A DNA stretch of 64,000 nt from assembly GCF_001625305.1 (NCBI RefSeq), contig NW_017802824.1, forward strand, positions 1,544,314 to 1,608,313. The letters run 5' to 3'. The notes under the pieces were generated by a model. It did no database searches, was not told the origin of the DNA, and saw only the letters and a list, made by a program, of their open reading frames with translations. The translations under genes and the position numbers were made by a program. Source of the stretch: Branchiostoma belcheri (Eukaryota > Chordata > Leptocardii > Amphioxiformes > Branchiostomatidae). Below, piece by piece: positions 1-12,161 of this stretch; the stretch's first letter is position 1, and every line of letters starts with the position of its first letter.

Positions 1-1715
1 CAAACGTATACATGGACACGGACCCTCGGTTTGCCCGGCATTTTGTATTCATTCAAGCACTTTTGTATCTATTTATTATACATTACAAAAACCGGGATTT
101 TCGCTCCTTGCTGATTCGATTTGCATCGTGTTCAATGCACTTCTAGCCTTGACCTCAATACAAAAAGACATGAAACAATGTATAGATGAAATGTAGGTCA
201 CTCTTTATTCGTTTACAATATTCCCTATGGTTTACTTCCAACTTTTTCAACGGAAGGCAACAATACAAACCCCGTGCGAGTGCATGGGACAATCAGTAGC
301 CTCAGTAGCAGGCTTTAATATAGAACTGGGGGTTTGGTGGTCTTCGGCTGTTTTCTGATTAGCCCAGTTCTAAAAAAACGGGGGTAATTCAACTAGGCCG
401 GCTATGTTGTCTATATGCAATTAGAAAATAGCACATAAAAGCTCCCAAAGACCATGAAGACCCCCAAAATCCCCAGTTTTTGGCATGCTATGACTACGAA
501 AACAGCGGATTTTTTGCACAACATGCGCGAAAATTGAATTTTCTTTCCTTGGTGTCACATACATGCTGACACCGACATCATTATGAAATCCCCACAAACT
601 ACGTAACCGTATTAGCAATAAAGAAGAGCTACTGTCTGCATCTAATTGGTTGGATTATGTTGTGGCGCATTTTACTCGCACAGAAAATCCTCCATGCCGT
701 CTGTAGCATGTTCTAGCGGTTCGTCCGACAGTTTGGTGAAACACGTTCGGGACAGGCAATGTGACAAAACGTGAGCTAAAATGACAAACATACACGTTGG
801 GGATATTGTCAGCTATGTCTAAGCCATGATTACTCAATTGTTTCCCAGAAAATTGTCTTCATTTGCATTTGTTCTAGACACTCTCGTGTCTACAAACTGT
901 ATTAACTGATGAATGTCAAAAGTGTAGTCTATAAGTTCCGGTGCCACCATGGGCTAACGAAGTTTAGCGGATGGGGTACATTGTAAGCAAGAATATTAAT
1001 TTGAAAAGCTTTTGACAGAAATGGCGGCAAAGTCGGCATAAAATGTAGGCTTACACTAATAAAATGTCACATAAAAACCCAAAAGACGGAAATATGACTT
1101 GTACTTTCTGATGACTGCATCTGAACAGAACGAAGTGCTTGGAAGAAGCTATATTGACTTGTTGTTAGCTATGTATGATGCGCTCGTAACGTAAACAGCG
1201 CCACCTATCCATATTTAGCAAAAGTACAGTACAACACCTGCGACATCATTACACATACGAAGTATAGTTTTGATTTCCAAGATATTACCTACCTCTTTTT
1301 AGAAGGCTTTCTGATAAATGGTTTGAGATGAAAACTGGTCAGACGAAACCACTTGACGTATCGAAAGTTAACGTTAGCAGGTGCACAGAAAACACCCCAT
1401 TCTCACAACAAAGAGTTCTCAAAGCCCTTGAACAGATTTCATTCCATACTCCACGGCTTGACTCTTTCTGCAGCATTCTTCTTAAAAAGCTGTGCACACA
1501 CACATGCACGTGGTCGTGTGCCCAATCGAGCCAGATTTGCGTCAAGTGGACTTACTATAGCTAGTATACAAACATTATCAAACGCCATTGTGCTTGTTCA
1601 CTAGCCTCCAGATGATGTCCGACATTGAGAGGCATCTTTTTAATCAGATATTCATTGATGTGTTTATTGATATGAAAATGCAGCTATAAAAGAATCGAAT
1701 TAAAACGCTCTAAAA

Positions 1716-2062
1716 TATTCACATAATTTCGGTGTGGCGGATCAACATATGGATGATACATACAAAAGAAAACGACAGTATTGGATTTTTGTATTGACTA
1801 TACTGGGTGGCCCGAAAGAAAATAAGAAAAATATTTCTATTTTAAGGCACATTCCTGTCAAATGGCTAGTATGTAGTACAGACTTGTCCTTGTTGTAAGC
1901 TCACTCTGCACCTGTTTGTTTACTAAATCAATGTACGAAAACTATTTTTTAATCTTAAGGGGCCACCCGGTGTAGTCAATACGAAGATTCAATACAAAAA
2001 TTGTCGTTTTCGTTTGTATGAACGGTCCATATCTTGATCTGCGACACCGAAATTATATGAAT
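1716..2062. mobile_element. Inverted-repeat element (MITE-like)
   Basis: The left arm at about 1716-1815 (ATAATTTCGGTGT through GGTGGCCC) is matched in reverse complement by about 1964-2062 (GGGCCACCC through ACACCGAAATTAT). A GGCTAGT.TGTAGTACAGAC direct repeat occurs inside at about 1863 and just outside at about 2116. There is no open reading frame, so this looks like a non-autonomous DNA element. The superfamily is unknown. Confidence 0.6.
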
Positions 2063-2527
2063 ATTTTCTGCACTCATCGAAAATATGTGAATATTATGTG
2101 ACTAATTCCTGTCGAATGGCTAGTGTGTAGTACAGACTTGTCCTTGTTGTAGCTCACTCTGCCCGGCTCCCACGCGAGTTGGAATCTTCCTTCGGTCACG
2201 TTCGACCGATGACTCGGTGGAAATTTTGTTACAACAACAGATAAACTTACAGAAGTGGATTAAAGCGGGCCTGGCAGTCTAGACCGTGATAGTTGTTCCG
2301 TGGAGCACGTTTGGTGGACAGTTTAGACCCCTGTCCGTACGACATGAGGCCACTGCATGTAAATCTTATGGATGACATCCTCCGCAGACTCCAAATCTAA
2401 TGCGAGCGGGCGAAAAAAAAACAAGGCTGGCGGAAAAAACAAGGTTCCTACATTTTAGAATTTTTACTCAATCATTGTACAAATGGTTTTAATTCAGTGG
2501 GAACATCACATATACACAGCCAGCATC

Positions 2528-2707
2528 ACATATCACTGCATCAAAGTAAGAACAGAACATGAAATCAGAGCCTTTTCTTGTCTCCTCTCTTCATAGTTAT
2601 CTGTCATCCACCTTCCGGTATGACAACAGACAGCTTTGCCAATTTTCGGCATGTTGACCACTGTCAGAAGGCAACAAAATGTATTGTTTTTTTTTTCCGA
2701 AATCAGG
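2528..2707 (-). repeat. Dispersed repeat, inverted copy of 62394-62570
   Basis: This stretch is the reverse complement of a diverged copy at 62394-62570. Both contain TGCCAATxTTCGGCATGTT, the CTGTCAGA.GGCAACAAAA block and the TCTCCTCTCTTCAT block. The two copies are 60 kb apart in opposite orientation. It is non-coding and its family is unknown. Confidence 0.6.
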
Positions 2708-3743
2708 CGAAAATTAATGCGCGCGCTGATGTCATCCATGCTTACTTGCTGTGGCCGTACCGGTGATAAGCTGACACAAGTGGACCCGTGAAGCCCAAAA
2801 CCTCTCCAGAATCTATTGGGTCAGAAATAAGCGGCTGGCTTGCCGAGCACGTACGTGTGTTAGCACGGAGATGACATTTAGATTGCCTGTTGTAGCGGAA
2901 AAGCCCGAGCACAAGTGGACGATTGGGACCACTCTAAGTCCGAAGGACCACGCGCCTCGCACGCGTCCCGCAAATCACGGCAAAAATTGCGCGCTTTTGT
3001 ACACGCCTCAATACTTATTCAAGTGGTGCAACTCTTGATTAATACGGGGGGGGGTATTAACGGCTAAATGGCGTGAATAATTCTGATGTGCTTACAGTAG
3101 TTGTGATGGTTTGGCTTTCGTTACAGTGCCGTCTGTTCCCCCGTCTTTCTTTGTTGCTAAAGACGCTTTCTAAAAAGCGCCAACCTAAGGTAAAGCGCCA
3201 CCATGCGACACGAATAATGAACGACAGGGCGAAAGTTCAAATACATAACATATGTCATCATCGGTTGGCTGTATATGTAATAAAACTGATTCTAGGAGTG
3301 TATATGATACAATCACAAGAGCTTTTTTATTTTCCTAGTTTCTGCACAGTGCTAGCAATCCTGAACATCCATGTACGTAACGCTATATGTATACAATGTA
3401 TATTTAACGTTATAACGTTATATGTTTTGTCAAGATGCACACCCTATTTTCAGGGTGTAGCTTGTTTGATTTCTTCGCTTGCCAGTTTGCTTGTAGTGAA
3501 AAGATACGCTAGTTTGCAACGTTTATCAAGTACCAAACCCAACCGACACATGTACAGATCAAAGCTTGAGCGTTGCAGTTTCAGACTTTATCGCTAGATG
3601 TCACTTCAACACAAAGCGTTGCGCTTGCAGTAAAATCACATTGGGAAATATTTCGGTTTTAAAATTTAAAAAAAAACTGAAAAAAAGGGGCAAACAGTAA
3701 AAAGAATATAGTTTCCTTACGTTAATTGCAAAATTGAAAAAGC

Positions 3744-3754
3744 AAAAAAAAAAA
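3744..3754 (-). terminator. Pol III terminator of the tRNA
   Basis: A run of 11 A on the plus strand is T11 on the minus strand, 11 nt beyond the tRNA 3' end. This is the standard pol III stop signal and supports an active gene. Confidence 0.8.
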
Positions 3755-3765
3755 GTTTGGCATTT

Positions 3766-3837
3766 AGGTTCTACCGAGATTTGAACTCGGATCGCTGGAT
3801 TCAGAGTCCAGAGTGCTAACCATTACACCATAGAACC
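3766..3837 (-). tRNA. tRNA-Gln(CUG): tRNA-Gln, anticodon CUG
   Basis: Read on the minus strand, the 72-nt sequence folds as a tRNA. The acceptor stem pairs GGTTCTA with TAGAACC and leaves a discriminator T. The D arm carries the A box (TGGTGTAATGGTTAGCA). The anticodon loop is CT-CTG-AA between GGACT-type stems, and the T arm contains GTTCAAATC (B box). The sequence closely follows animal tRNA-Gln(CUG). The first acceptor pairs use T-A where the usual metazoan gene has C-G, but pairing is kept. No intron. CCA is not encoded. Confidence 0.93.
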
Positions 3838-4161
3838 TTGCTTGTGTGACGGGCCAATCTACTGAATTATAAAGGGTAGCCAATGAGAACACAGAAAGAC
3901 GTCAAAGGTCAAAATGCAATATGTATGCGGAAGTACAACAACTACAGTGTTATGTCGTCGCCAAATATTGAAAGCAAAGGATTCTTCGGTATAGCTGTTT
4001 GTCTAGCAGTGCTTTTTGATAACGCTAGCCCACTTTGAATATTGAGCGTATCGTATGCAGCCCTGGAACATGCCCCGAGGAAACTAGTATACCAAGTATA
4101 CCACACTCCACAGACCCCCTCAGTCAGGTCCTGGCTAATAACTCGTCCTGTATAGCATGCT

Positions 4162-4291
4162 TAGCCTCTACCAGGCTTCGGGAGGCGGTTGGAAAGAATA
4201 GAAAACTCCCCTGGTATGTTATCCCTCTATTTGGCCGATTTCTACCAGTACTCTTTCTACTAAGCCGACTCCGGAAGCCTGGTAGAGGCTA
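4162..4291. mobile_element. fam-1 hairpin MITE
   Basis: The ends are TAGCCTCTACCAGGCTTC and its reverse complement. The flanks TAGCATGCT and CAAGATGCT look like a decayed 9-bp target duplication. Confidence 0.8.
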
Positions 4292-4520
4292 CAAGATGCT
4301 CAGGAGTATGCATAAGTTTTCCACGAGGCGTGATACAGCTATTATCGGTCCACACCCTTGTCTGCGTTTTTCAACCCTTTACAAATGGGTGTTAATCAGA
4401 GGACAAAACGCCTTTTATGCAAACACCTTCAACATCTTGTTAATCAAGGTTTAAAACCTTTAATCGATCTAGACTATAGTCACCACAGAAAGTGCCGCGA
4501 CCAGTTTCGTTAGTTTACTT

Positions 4521-4583
4521 GTCTGGCTTCCAGGCTATTACATTATACCAGAGAGCCATATCCCGGAAGCCTGGAAGCCAGAC
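4521..4583. repeat. Short palindrome
   Basis: GTCTGGCTTCCAGGCT pairs with AGCCTGGAAGCCAGAC, with a small GGAAGCCTGG overlap. It is similar in spirit to the hairpin MITEs around it but shorter. No target duplication is evident. Confidence 0.5.
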
Positions 4584-4624
4584 ACGATAGGTTTAGTCTA
4601 CTGTGGATCAGGGCCTGACTGAGG

Positions 4625-4749
4625 TAGCCTCTAAGGCTTCAGGAAGCGACTGAAAAGAGTAAAAATTGCCAAATAGACAGATGAAATGCTAGTTGGACGG
4701 CGCCAATTTCTACTTTTTACAGCCGTTTCCCGAAGCCTGGTACAGGCTA
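4625..4749. mobile_element. fam-1 hairpin MITE with 9-bp duplication
   Basis: The TAGCCTCT.. and ..CAGGCTA ends are flanked by TGACTGAGG (4616-4624) and TAACTGAGG (4750-4758), 8 of 9 identical. Confidence 0.8.
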
Positions 4750-4856
4750 TAACTGAGGGGGCTGTGGTATCATTTCCGTCAACATGCGGCCCTGGAGCCG
4801 AGAAATTGGCCTGTGTAGACCCTGGAAACAGTCTGACGCCGAAACTATTACCTCTG

Positions 4857-5089
4857 TAGCCTCTACCAGGCCTTGAAGACGCCTGGAAAGAGTGAAATTG
4901 GCCAAATCCTAGAAATAGAGAGATGGATAACATGCCAAGTTTGCCGCAGGATATAAAAAAGGATATAAAGATCTATAAGCTGTGGTCTCTAGCGGACCAA
5001 CTCCCCTGGCATGTCATCTGTCTATTTCAGTAGTATTTGGTCAATTTCTACTCTTTCCAGCCGCCTCCCGAAGCCTGGTAGACTGGCTG
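4857..5089. mobile_element. fam-1 hairpin MITE
   Basis: It begins TAGCCTCTACCAGGCCTT and ends near AAGCCTGGTAGACTGGC. The inner arms GGCCAAAT..AGAGTG and the reverse CTCTTTCCAGCCGCC are typical of the family. The right end is eroded. Confidence 0.7.
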
Positions 5090-6443
5090 AACATCTGGTC
5101 CAATTGAAGTACATGAAGTACGCGTGAAGTATTTGAAGATTGATAAATATAGTTGATAACGTCTGGCCCAAAACCATCTGTGGAATGTGATACACGCTTG
5201 ACGTATAGATTGATGATCCTACATCCTTCCCGCCACGACAGCAGATTTGATGACCCACCTAATTATCCAACCCAGCGGGGCCTGATGTCCTATCGCCATA
5301 TGTATCTGGAAAAGGGGGCATTACAACAACAACTGTCCAAACCACTTGGCGGGGTCGTAATCGAATTTGAGTGGGAACGAAAATGAGTTAACATATTCAT
5401 GTGAACAAGTCAGTCAGCAGCAGCCAAAAAAATGAAACGCACGCACTTAGAGGAAATTGAATAGATGAAAGCCAGTTTTTGCTATCGGAACTCTTTTGCA
5501 CAACACAGAGTAGCGTTATCCTGTAAGTGGAACCTCAGATTTTTCTCTGTAGTATTTAGGAGTGTCTATGACTAATTATAAGGCCATTATGATTTGAATG
5601 ACATGGATGGATCCGTGCACGCTCGAATTTTCGTCCGTTTAAAGAAAAGGTTTAGAGACTTTAGACCATACTGTAAATCGTACAAAGCGGTCACAAAATG
5701 AGCTAATATTCTCATATATAATTTACCGTTAATTACCAAAAACGTATTGAAAGACGATACTAACATCGTAGAATGCAACAAAAAAATCAATTCCAAAGGA
5801 AAAGAAGAAAACGTGAAGAAATAAAAATGACGAATCTGTTATTTGCCACACTACACTCTGTGTGTAGTCATTTGTTCAACCTTCCTTCACCACGTAGATT
5901 TTATAATCAACGTTTTTTTGCCAAACCTTTTTTTATTCGCACATGCACTCGCTTCAGTTTTAGGGCTCACAGAGGATGTCATCCATATAATCAAATCAAC
6001 ATGGCCTAATAAAAAAAGACGTAATGATGTGTTTACACTTTATGGAAAACATTTTGCACTGTGCCCAGTCCAGTCGTGACTCTTGCACATCGTAATAATT
6101 TTATTAATTTTTCTGAACGCATCTCAGCCTCACTCCCTATAATGGCCTGTACCAGGTTGTGAGTACGTGTGAGCTAACCCCATCGCCAGAGGAGTCAATA
6201 GCAGAACCGTGTGAATCGGCCATGAATAAAATATATCCTGGTATATTATCTGTAAGGCAAGAGATCTATCCAACAATGATTTAACAAGTAAAAATATCAT
6301 CACTGTCGAAATTGAGTTTGAAGGCGTCTTAGAAGTTCTAAGAAAAACACCAATAAAACGATTCAAAGACAACGAGCGAGTGGGAGGCAAGCAATCTGTG
6401 TCCCTCAACCGAAATGAGGTCCAGTACAAATGAGGTCAGTCTG

Positions 6444-6623
6444 TAGCCTCTACCAGGCTTCGCGGAAGTGGCTGGAAAGAGTAAAAATTGGTCAAATACT
6501 AGTAGACAGATGATATGTAAGTTTGCTGCGGCAAAATGTGTGGACCAACACCCTGGCATATCATCTGTCTATTTGACAATTTCTTTTTTTTTTCAGCCGC
6601 CTACCGAAGCCTGGTAGAGGCTA
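6444..6623. mobile_element. fam-1 hairpin MITE with perfect 9-bp duplication
   Basis: The TAGCCTCTACCAGGCTTC and GAAGCCTGGTAGAGGCTA ends are flanked on both sides by GTCAGTCTG (6435-6443 and 6624-6632). This copy defines the element boundary for the family. Confidence 0.88.
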
Positions 6624-7534
6624 GTCAGTCTGTGACATCAAAATGTTTTCCAAACAAAATTACAACAATATAGACATCCCAATTTGTGGATAGACTCATG
6701 TATAGGAATCATACACAAGTAGCAAAAGAAATGGCAAAAGACACGACACAAATTAAAAGTCAAGCCCAAAGTCCTTCACATGTCCCTGCTAAGTTCGGCT
6801 AAGCCACCCTCGGCTTCCTAATCGTCCACATTCACGAACAGTGAATATTCATAAGTTCATATCTCTTAAGAAAATAAACAACTTCGCAGGCCACACATAC
6901 AGGCAGTAGAATACAGAAAAGGTCACAAAACTCTCCAAAAAGTGGATTTTGAACTTTGAAGCTCAATAAAACGACTGAGGGATGTTTTGCACTACTTTTC
7001 ACCAGTGATTGGCACTCGATGCTACTCGAAACATCTGACAGTTTTCAAATTTATCCAGTAGCTGTTTTCTTGTGTATTTTACGCTGTACGTCTAGTAAAC
7101 CTTCATCCAAGTAGCGTATATTTGTAGATACCTTGTACACGTTCTTTTAGGTGTATCAAAGTTCGGGGTTTCATAAAGTATAAGTTTAAAGGCATCCAGT
7201 GCAGTTTTAGGGCTTAGAAACCCGATTCAAAGCCAATATTCTAGTCATTTATCTACATACTGAGTTGAAACCACAATATCCCAAGTATATTGACCCTCAT
7301 GGGGCAAAAATTCCCCAAATTCTGACGGAAAATGGTTACTGGAAAGGCTTCGGGCTGATTTTTAGGATACCACCCAGAAAATAAAGGACTCATCTTGGGG
7401 CTTGTTTCTGCAATTTTAAAAGCCCAAAGTATAAAATGCTGACTTAAATGTGCCAATGTAAAGCAGTATGTGTCAATATCACAAAGATTGCCTTATTAAT
7501 TCAGAATATTTCCAGTTTTGCTGCCCTAAAATCG

Positions 7535-7652
7535 TAGCCTGGTTACCAAACCTATTATAGCTCCCGAGTCCTACATCCTCTCCGCAAATATNNNNNNNNN
7601 NNNNNNNNNNNTGTAGGACTCGGGAGCTATAATAGGTTTGGTAACCAGGCTA
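7535..7652. mobile_element. fam-2 hairpin element spanning the assembly gap
   Basis: The arm TAGCCTGGTTACCAAACC.. and its exact reverse complement flank the N run. The flanks are CTAAAATCG on both sides (7526-7534 and 7653-7661), a perfect 9-bp target duplication. The gap sits in the hairpin loop, where assembly would be expected to fail. Confidence 0.85.
7592..7611. other. Assembly gap (20 N)
   Basis: Twenty consecutive N, probably a placeholder length, in the centre of a palindrome. Confidence 0.95.
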
Positions 7653-7997
7653 CTAAAATCGCACTCACTGCATGCCTTTAATTATTTAAAAAAGGAACAC
7701 CTTGTCCAGTGCGTGCGTACGCCTTCCTCAATTTGACCTTCACTGTGAACTCATTTAATATGGGTGAAAACAATCCCACGCGATGGTAGCAGTAATAAAA
7801 TCAGACCGTAGCAGACCGGCGCATCTCACACTGACTCGAGATGTTGTACCGAGGTGTAAAAACGATCAGCAAAACTGCGACCGCGTGTGCCTTCCCTGGT
7901 AAATTTCGTAACAGAAAGTGGGTTCTTAAGAAGTTTAATGATGAGACCTTATTGCTAAAATCCTGTTGAACACTGTCTCGAAATCGTTTGCTTTTGA

Positions 7998-8199
7998 TAG
8001 CCTCTACCAGGCTTCGGGAGGCGGCTGAAAAAAAGAGTAGAAATCGGCCAAAATAGAGAGATAGCATGACAGGGGAGTTGGTCCGCTGGAGAGAACAGTT
8101 TGCCGCACCCGGACAGCATACCAACTCCCCTGGCATGCTATTTCTCTATTTGGCCGATTTCTACTCTTCCAGCCGCCTCCCGAAGCCTGGTAGAGGCTA
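7998..8199. mobile_element. fam-1 hairpin MITE
   Basis: A near-complete palindrome. TAGCCTCTACCAGGCTTC at the left and GAAGCCTGGTAGAGGCTA at the right enclose GGGGAGTTGGTCC and its reverse near the centre. I do not see a clear target duplication. Confidence 0.8.
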
Positions 8200-8655
8200 T
8201 GCTAAATTTTACACACTTTAAAAGTTGCGCTAGCCGAATTTCTCTTTTTTTATGTAGCGCTACAGTATTTTTCCCCCAATAATCGAATCCATTACTTTAG
8301 GTTTAGAGTTTATTTAGACAGCTCCAATCCCTACTCCTACAAAAGTATACCTTCAAGTTTTTGTGTCGTGGAAACATTTTACAATCTGACAAAAAAAAGC
8401 GTGGGAGTTTCTTGCCAGGTGTGCCTGTGTTATTTTGGAAGACAACAGCGAACTTTACAGACGAGTGTAACCCTGAAAAGTGGGCCGGGCTCGCGGTACC
8501 GTGCGATGGGCACGCCGGATGGGATGTGATCAGCGGCTCCGGAGGCGTGCTACTGCAGCATCTTGTGTCAAACTTGACCCCTCGTCCTGGAAGTACTAGT
8601 AGATTTTACTTTTGTGAAGCAGATTGAAAGCCATCAATGCTGAAACTGTGTTTTT

Positions 8656-8826
8656 CTTCGCTGATATCGTTTATGACTTTTTGGAATGCATGGACGATCG
8701 GGAACTTGTGAGGCGGCAAAAGCATAAACAATATACGACTAATGAATAGCCTCTACCAGGCTTCGGTAGCGGCTGGAAAGAGTATTAAGTGGCCAGATAG
8801 ACAGATAACATGCCAGGGGAGTTGGT
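8656..8826 (+). mobile_element. Half of a fam-1 MITE plus duplicated flank
   Basis: Only the left half of a fam-1 hairpin is present (8747-8826, ending GGGGAGTTGGTCC). The 80 bp before it (8656-8735, GCTGATATCGTTTATGACTT on) recur at 11004-11086, also just upstream of a fam-1 copy, so flank and MITE moved or were duplicated together. Confidence 0.7.
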
Positions 8827-9417
8827 CCTCAAATTCTAAAATTCTAATGCTGCGATCGCAGACATTTTGGCGCTGGCCGCAATACATTTACTATTGGCAA
8901 TGCGTACGCGTCGTCCAACGAAAACTTAGCTATATTAAACATCAACCGTTTGGTCGTATAAAATACGGTGTTATGTTGCTCAATCCATGGTCAAAGACAC
9001 AAACTATTAAGTATGAAGACAGACATAAAGATAGAAAGAGACGAGATAGAGGAAAGTAACGTTAAAAATAATGCCTTTGAGTAAGGTCGTCATGACTTTT
9101 TACGCAGACGTTTCCTGAAAACTTGACGTCCCTACAGGATATTACTATGAGAAGTGACAATATGATACATTTATTCATACCTGTGTATGTGTATCTGTGT
9201 GTGTATACACATGTGTATTGTGTCTTGTAGAAGCAGACAAATTCACAAGAAAAACATGACTTCATATCGTATTCAAGGATTATATAAGGACCTATAAGAT
9301 ATTGACGACTTGGCCATACCTCAGTGATGCCCCCCTCCCCTTCTCATTTTGTACATAGGTGTAAACTGCTTAGACTAATGAAGTACACGTTGCCATGTAC
9401 TACCGTGTTAGCCCTGC

Positions 9418-9660
9418 CTACCTACCCTGGGTGCCAAACTACTAGTAGTATCGGGCCGTTATTTATTATTATTATTAGCCGTTTTCCTTCGGCAGCCAAG
9501 AGCCCCTCGTCTGCCTATCTAAATTACCGCCAGGGAGGAGTTGAGCCCCGAAAAATTTGTCCGGGCGGTAATATTCATATAGGCGGGCGAGGGGCTTTTG
9601 GCTGCCGAAGGAAAACGGCTAAGGACCCGATACTAGTTTGGCACCCAGGGTATGCCTTCC
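9418..9660. mobile_element. Foldback element, about 240 bp
   Basis: The terminal arms are CCCTGGGTGCCAAACTA and TAGTTTGGCACCCAGGG. The inner arms GCCGTTTTCCTTCGGCAGCC and their reverse continue the pairing to GCCCCTCG. The flanks TGCCTACCT and TGCCTTCCT resemble a decayed 9-bp target duplication, as in fam-1 and fam-2. Confidence 0.75.
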
Positions 9661-9988
9661 TCACACGGACTTGAGAAGCTTGTGCAGCAATACAAAAACA
9701 AACGATGATATCTTGCGTACGACGTGCAATGTTCTTGCGCCAAACCGTAGTAGAAATTTTGAAATCTCATGGGTTATCCAAAATATACGATACCAGATTC
9801 TATCGCTCACCTGGTTGCTTACGTGATTTGTTTTTACACACTAGCAGTAGGTCATGGATAACTTTCCTCGTTGCTGTTTTGTTCGTCTGTCCGGGAAAAC
9901 CTCGTACGCTAGTGTGAAGGGTGGCGGGTCCATGTGAGGGGCGCAGGGACGAGAAGTGTTCAGTGGTTCGGTAGGCGTGCACATTGCG

Positions 9989-10179
9989 TAGCCTCCACCA
10001 GGCCTTTCTACGGGAATACGGATAGTAGAATTCGGCAAAAAAGAGAGTAAAATTGGCCAAGGGAGTCCGGCCGCGTGGGGGTAGTTTCTTTTAACTGAGC
10101 GGCCTGTCAAACTTACAAGGCGGCAATACTCCCCTGGCAATTCTATATATAGCCAGCGTAGTTAGTCTGGTAGAGACTA
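9989..10179. mobile_element. Diverged fam-1 MITE with perfect 9-bp duplication
   Basis: The ends TAGCCTCCACCAGGCC and TCTGGTAGAGACTA are flanked by CACATTGCG at 9980-9988 and 10180-10188. Together with 10447-10661 it forms a subfamily with an AGGGAGTCCGGCCGCG core. Confidence 0.85.
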
Positions 10180-10446
10180 CACATTGCGTGTCCCAGACTG
10201 GCATTAAAAAATAATTTCGCGATATAAAAAAAAAATTCATTTGTTTCATTCGTTTCTTCTTTTGCACCGAATCATGCGATCATGTAAGGAACTTGCACTT
10301 GCTATTCTGTACAAAATTGTACGTGAATAAGAGTGATTCAGAAATGTAAAGGTCCATATAAACTTCATGGCATGTCCGCTCTACCATGACTACAGCACTA
10401 GGCTGTTTGCCAGGCTTCAAGTTCAAGAGCATTGTTACGCTAAGCC

Positions 10447-10661
10447 TAGCCTCCACTGAGGCCTTTCTACGGGAATACGGATCGTTAAAATCGGCAAAAA
10501 GCAGACTAAAATTGGCCAAGGGAGTCCGGCCGCGGAAGGTTGTTTCTTTCCCCCCGAAATGCGCGGCCGGTCAAACCCCAAGGCGGCCAAACTCCCCTGG
10601 CAAATATTCTCCTGTATGACGACTATATATATAGCCAGCGTAGTTAGTCTGGTAGAGACTA
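10447..10661. mobile_element. Diverged fam-1 MITE, same subfamily as 9989-10179
   Basis: It has the same CTACGGGAATACGGAT and GGGAGTCCGGCCGCG blocks and the same TATATATAGCCAGCGTAG right end as the copy 460 bp upstream. The flanks contain CTAAGCC on both sides, but the exact duplication is unclear because it overlaps the ends. Confidence 0.75.
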
Positions 10662-11003
10662 AGCCTACCGTTTTACATTATACACATCAGACTTACACGT
10701 ACTTTTTAGCATCAGCTATTATACGGGTTTTACGAGTAATGAGGTCTAATGTAATTAATCCACGTGAAGGGGCATACGTTCATCGCACCAGCTCGAGATC
10801 TCGTAACTCCGTGTGAGGGGTGTACGGTAGGGGAGCGCCTTACGGACCCAGCATGGGAACGGAGCGGCCGGTGTTATTCTAGCTGTTCACTTTGGATTAA
10901 TTGAAAGGCGCCCACAGATGGTAAGAAATCCAGCTTTACGAGCCTCGAACATGTGTCTCTTGTTTGAGAACTTTCCTAGTGGTCATCTTCTATGTTTTTT
11001 TTT

Positions 11004-11345
11004 CGCTGATATCGTTTATGACTTTTTGGAATGCATGAACGATCAAGAGAACTTGTGAGGCGGCAAAAGCATAAATGATATACGGAGGAATCAATTTAAG
11101 GTAGTAGCATTTTGACAAAAAAATAACTCTACAGAAAGTAACGATAGCCTTTACCAGGCTTCGGAAAGCGGTTGGAAAGAGTAGATACAAGACAAGCATT
11201 GGCCAAATAGACAGATAACATGCCAGGGGAGTTGGTCCGCTAATTCTAAAGGTGTAAAGGCGGCAAACCAACTCCAATCCTCTGGCATGTTATCTGTCTA
11301 TTTGGCCTACTCTTTCCAGCCGCCTCTGAAGCCTGGTAGAGACTA
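11004..11345. mobile_element. fam-1 MITE (11145-11345) with duplicated flank
   Basis: The element has TAGCCTTTACCAGGCTTC and AAGCCTGGTAGAGACTA ends. The upstream 11004-11086 block matches 8656-8735 closely, including GGAATGCATG and GAGGCGGCAAAAGCATAAA. The pair therefore reflects a local duplication or co-mobilisation. Confidence 0.75.
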
Positions 11346-11417
11346 GCTCACCTACTCAGTCCAACATTAGTTCAATCATTTTGTCTTATTGTTTCAGCGC
11401 ACACGGTAACAGTACTA

Positions 11418-11511
11418 TAGCCTGGGTGCCAGACCCATAGCAAAGTATCTCAGTGAGCACCATGCACTGAGATACTTTGTGTCCAGTGTATTGGGTCTGG
11501 CATCCAGGCTA
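11418..11511. mobile_element. fam-2 hairpin element
   Basis: TAGCCTGGGTGCCAGACCC with the reverse at the right end; the inner arms are CAAAGTATCTCAGTG. The flanks ACAGTACTA and ACACTACCA match at 7 of 9 positions. Confidence 0.75.
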
Positions 11512-12097
11512 ACACTACCAGGGACTCGGAACACACAGTTCACAACTTCACACACACAACACAAAGAAAGGATCACACAATATAATCCGGTAATACGGAC
11601 ATGGATTTCTGTTCTTCCCTTTGTCTTGTAGAACAAGCTCAAATACACCACTGTTTACACTTTTCTCCGTATCACATGACGTGAATATTCATATTTTCTG
11701 TTTACCCGGAAACGATACGTGTGGGTTCTTCTCGGATCATTCTGTAGAAAAATACACAGAAAAATCACCATAAACGGATTTTTGTAAAGGATCAAGCCAT
11801 GAACTTGTTTTTGCAACAGGCTGGGACGTTTACGTAACTGTGGATTTCTCCACACATAAGTTCATAGCAGTTTTACGAATGCACGAACGAAAAACTAAAC
11901 CCTAATTTCTTCAAAATCATATGAGGGGATGCTACAGTAATAATTGTCTTCGTGAATGTGTAATACGTTGTATCTCAATGAAGATATGAAGGGTTTATAT
12001 TAAACTTTAAAGGTTTGGGAAGATATGTGCTAGTGTATAGCTGGTTGTTACTGTTGCAAAATCACATGAATTTATTTGGTGATTATTATATTACAGC

Positions 12098-12128
12098 AAG
12101 AACGTTCTATCACTTATAGAACGTTCTT
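12098..12128. repeat. Perfect 13-bp inverted repeat
   Basis: AAGAACGTTCTAT, a 5-bp spacer, then ATAGAACGTTCTT. Each arm holds a GAAnnTTC unit like that bound by heat-shock factor. No gene starts nearby. Confidence 0.6.
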
Positions 12129-12161
12129 TATTACAATATAAAGGCCTCCGACACACTTCCC

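Noticed and set aside
3073..3597. A 174-codon open frame with hydrophobic stretches
   Set aside because: It begins at GTG, has no domain similarity I can recognise, lies in AT-rich DNA, and has no splice partner or poly(A) context.
4035..4454. A 139-codon open frame
   Set aside because: It runs through a fam-1 palindrome, and other fam-1 copies give similar spurious frames.
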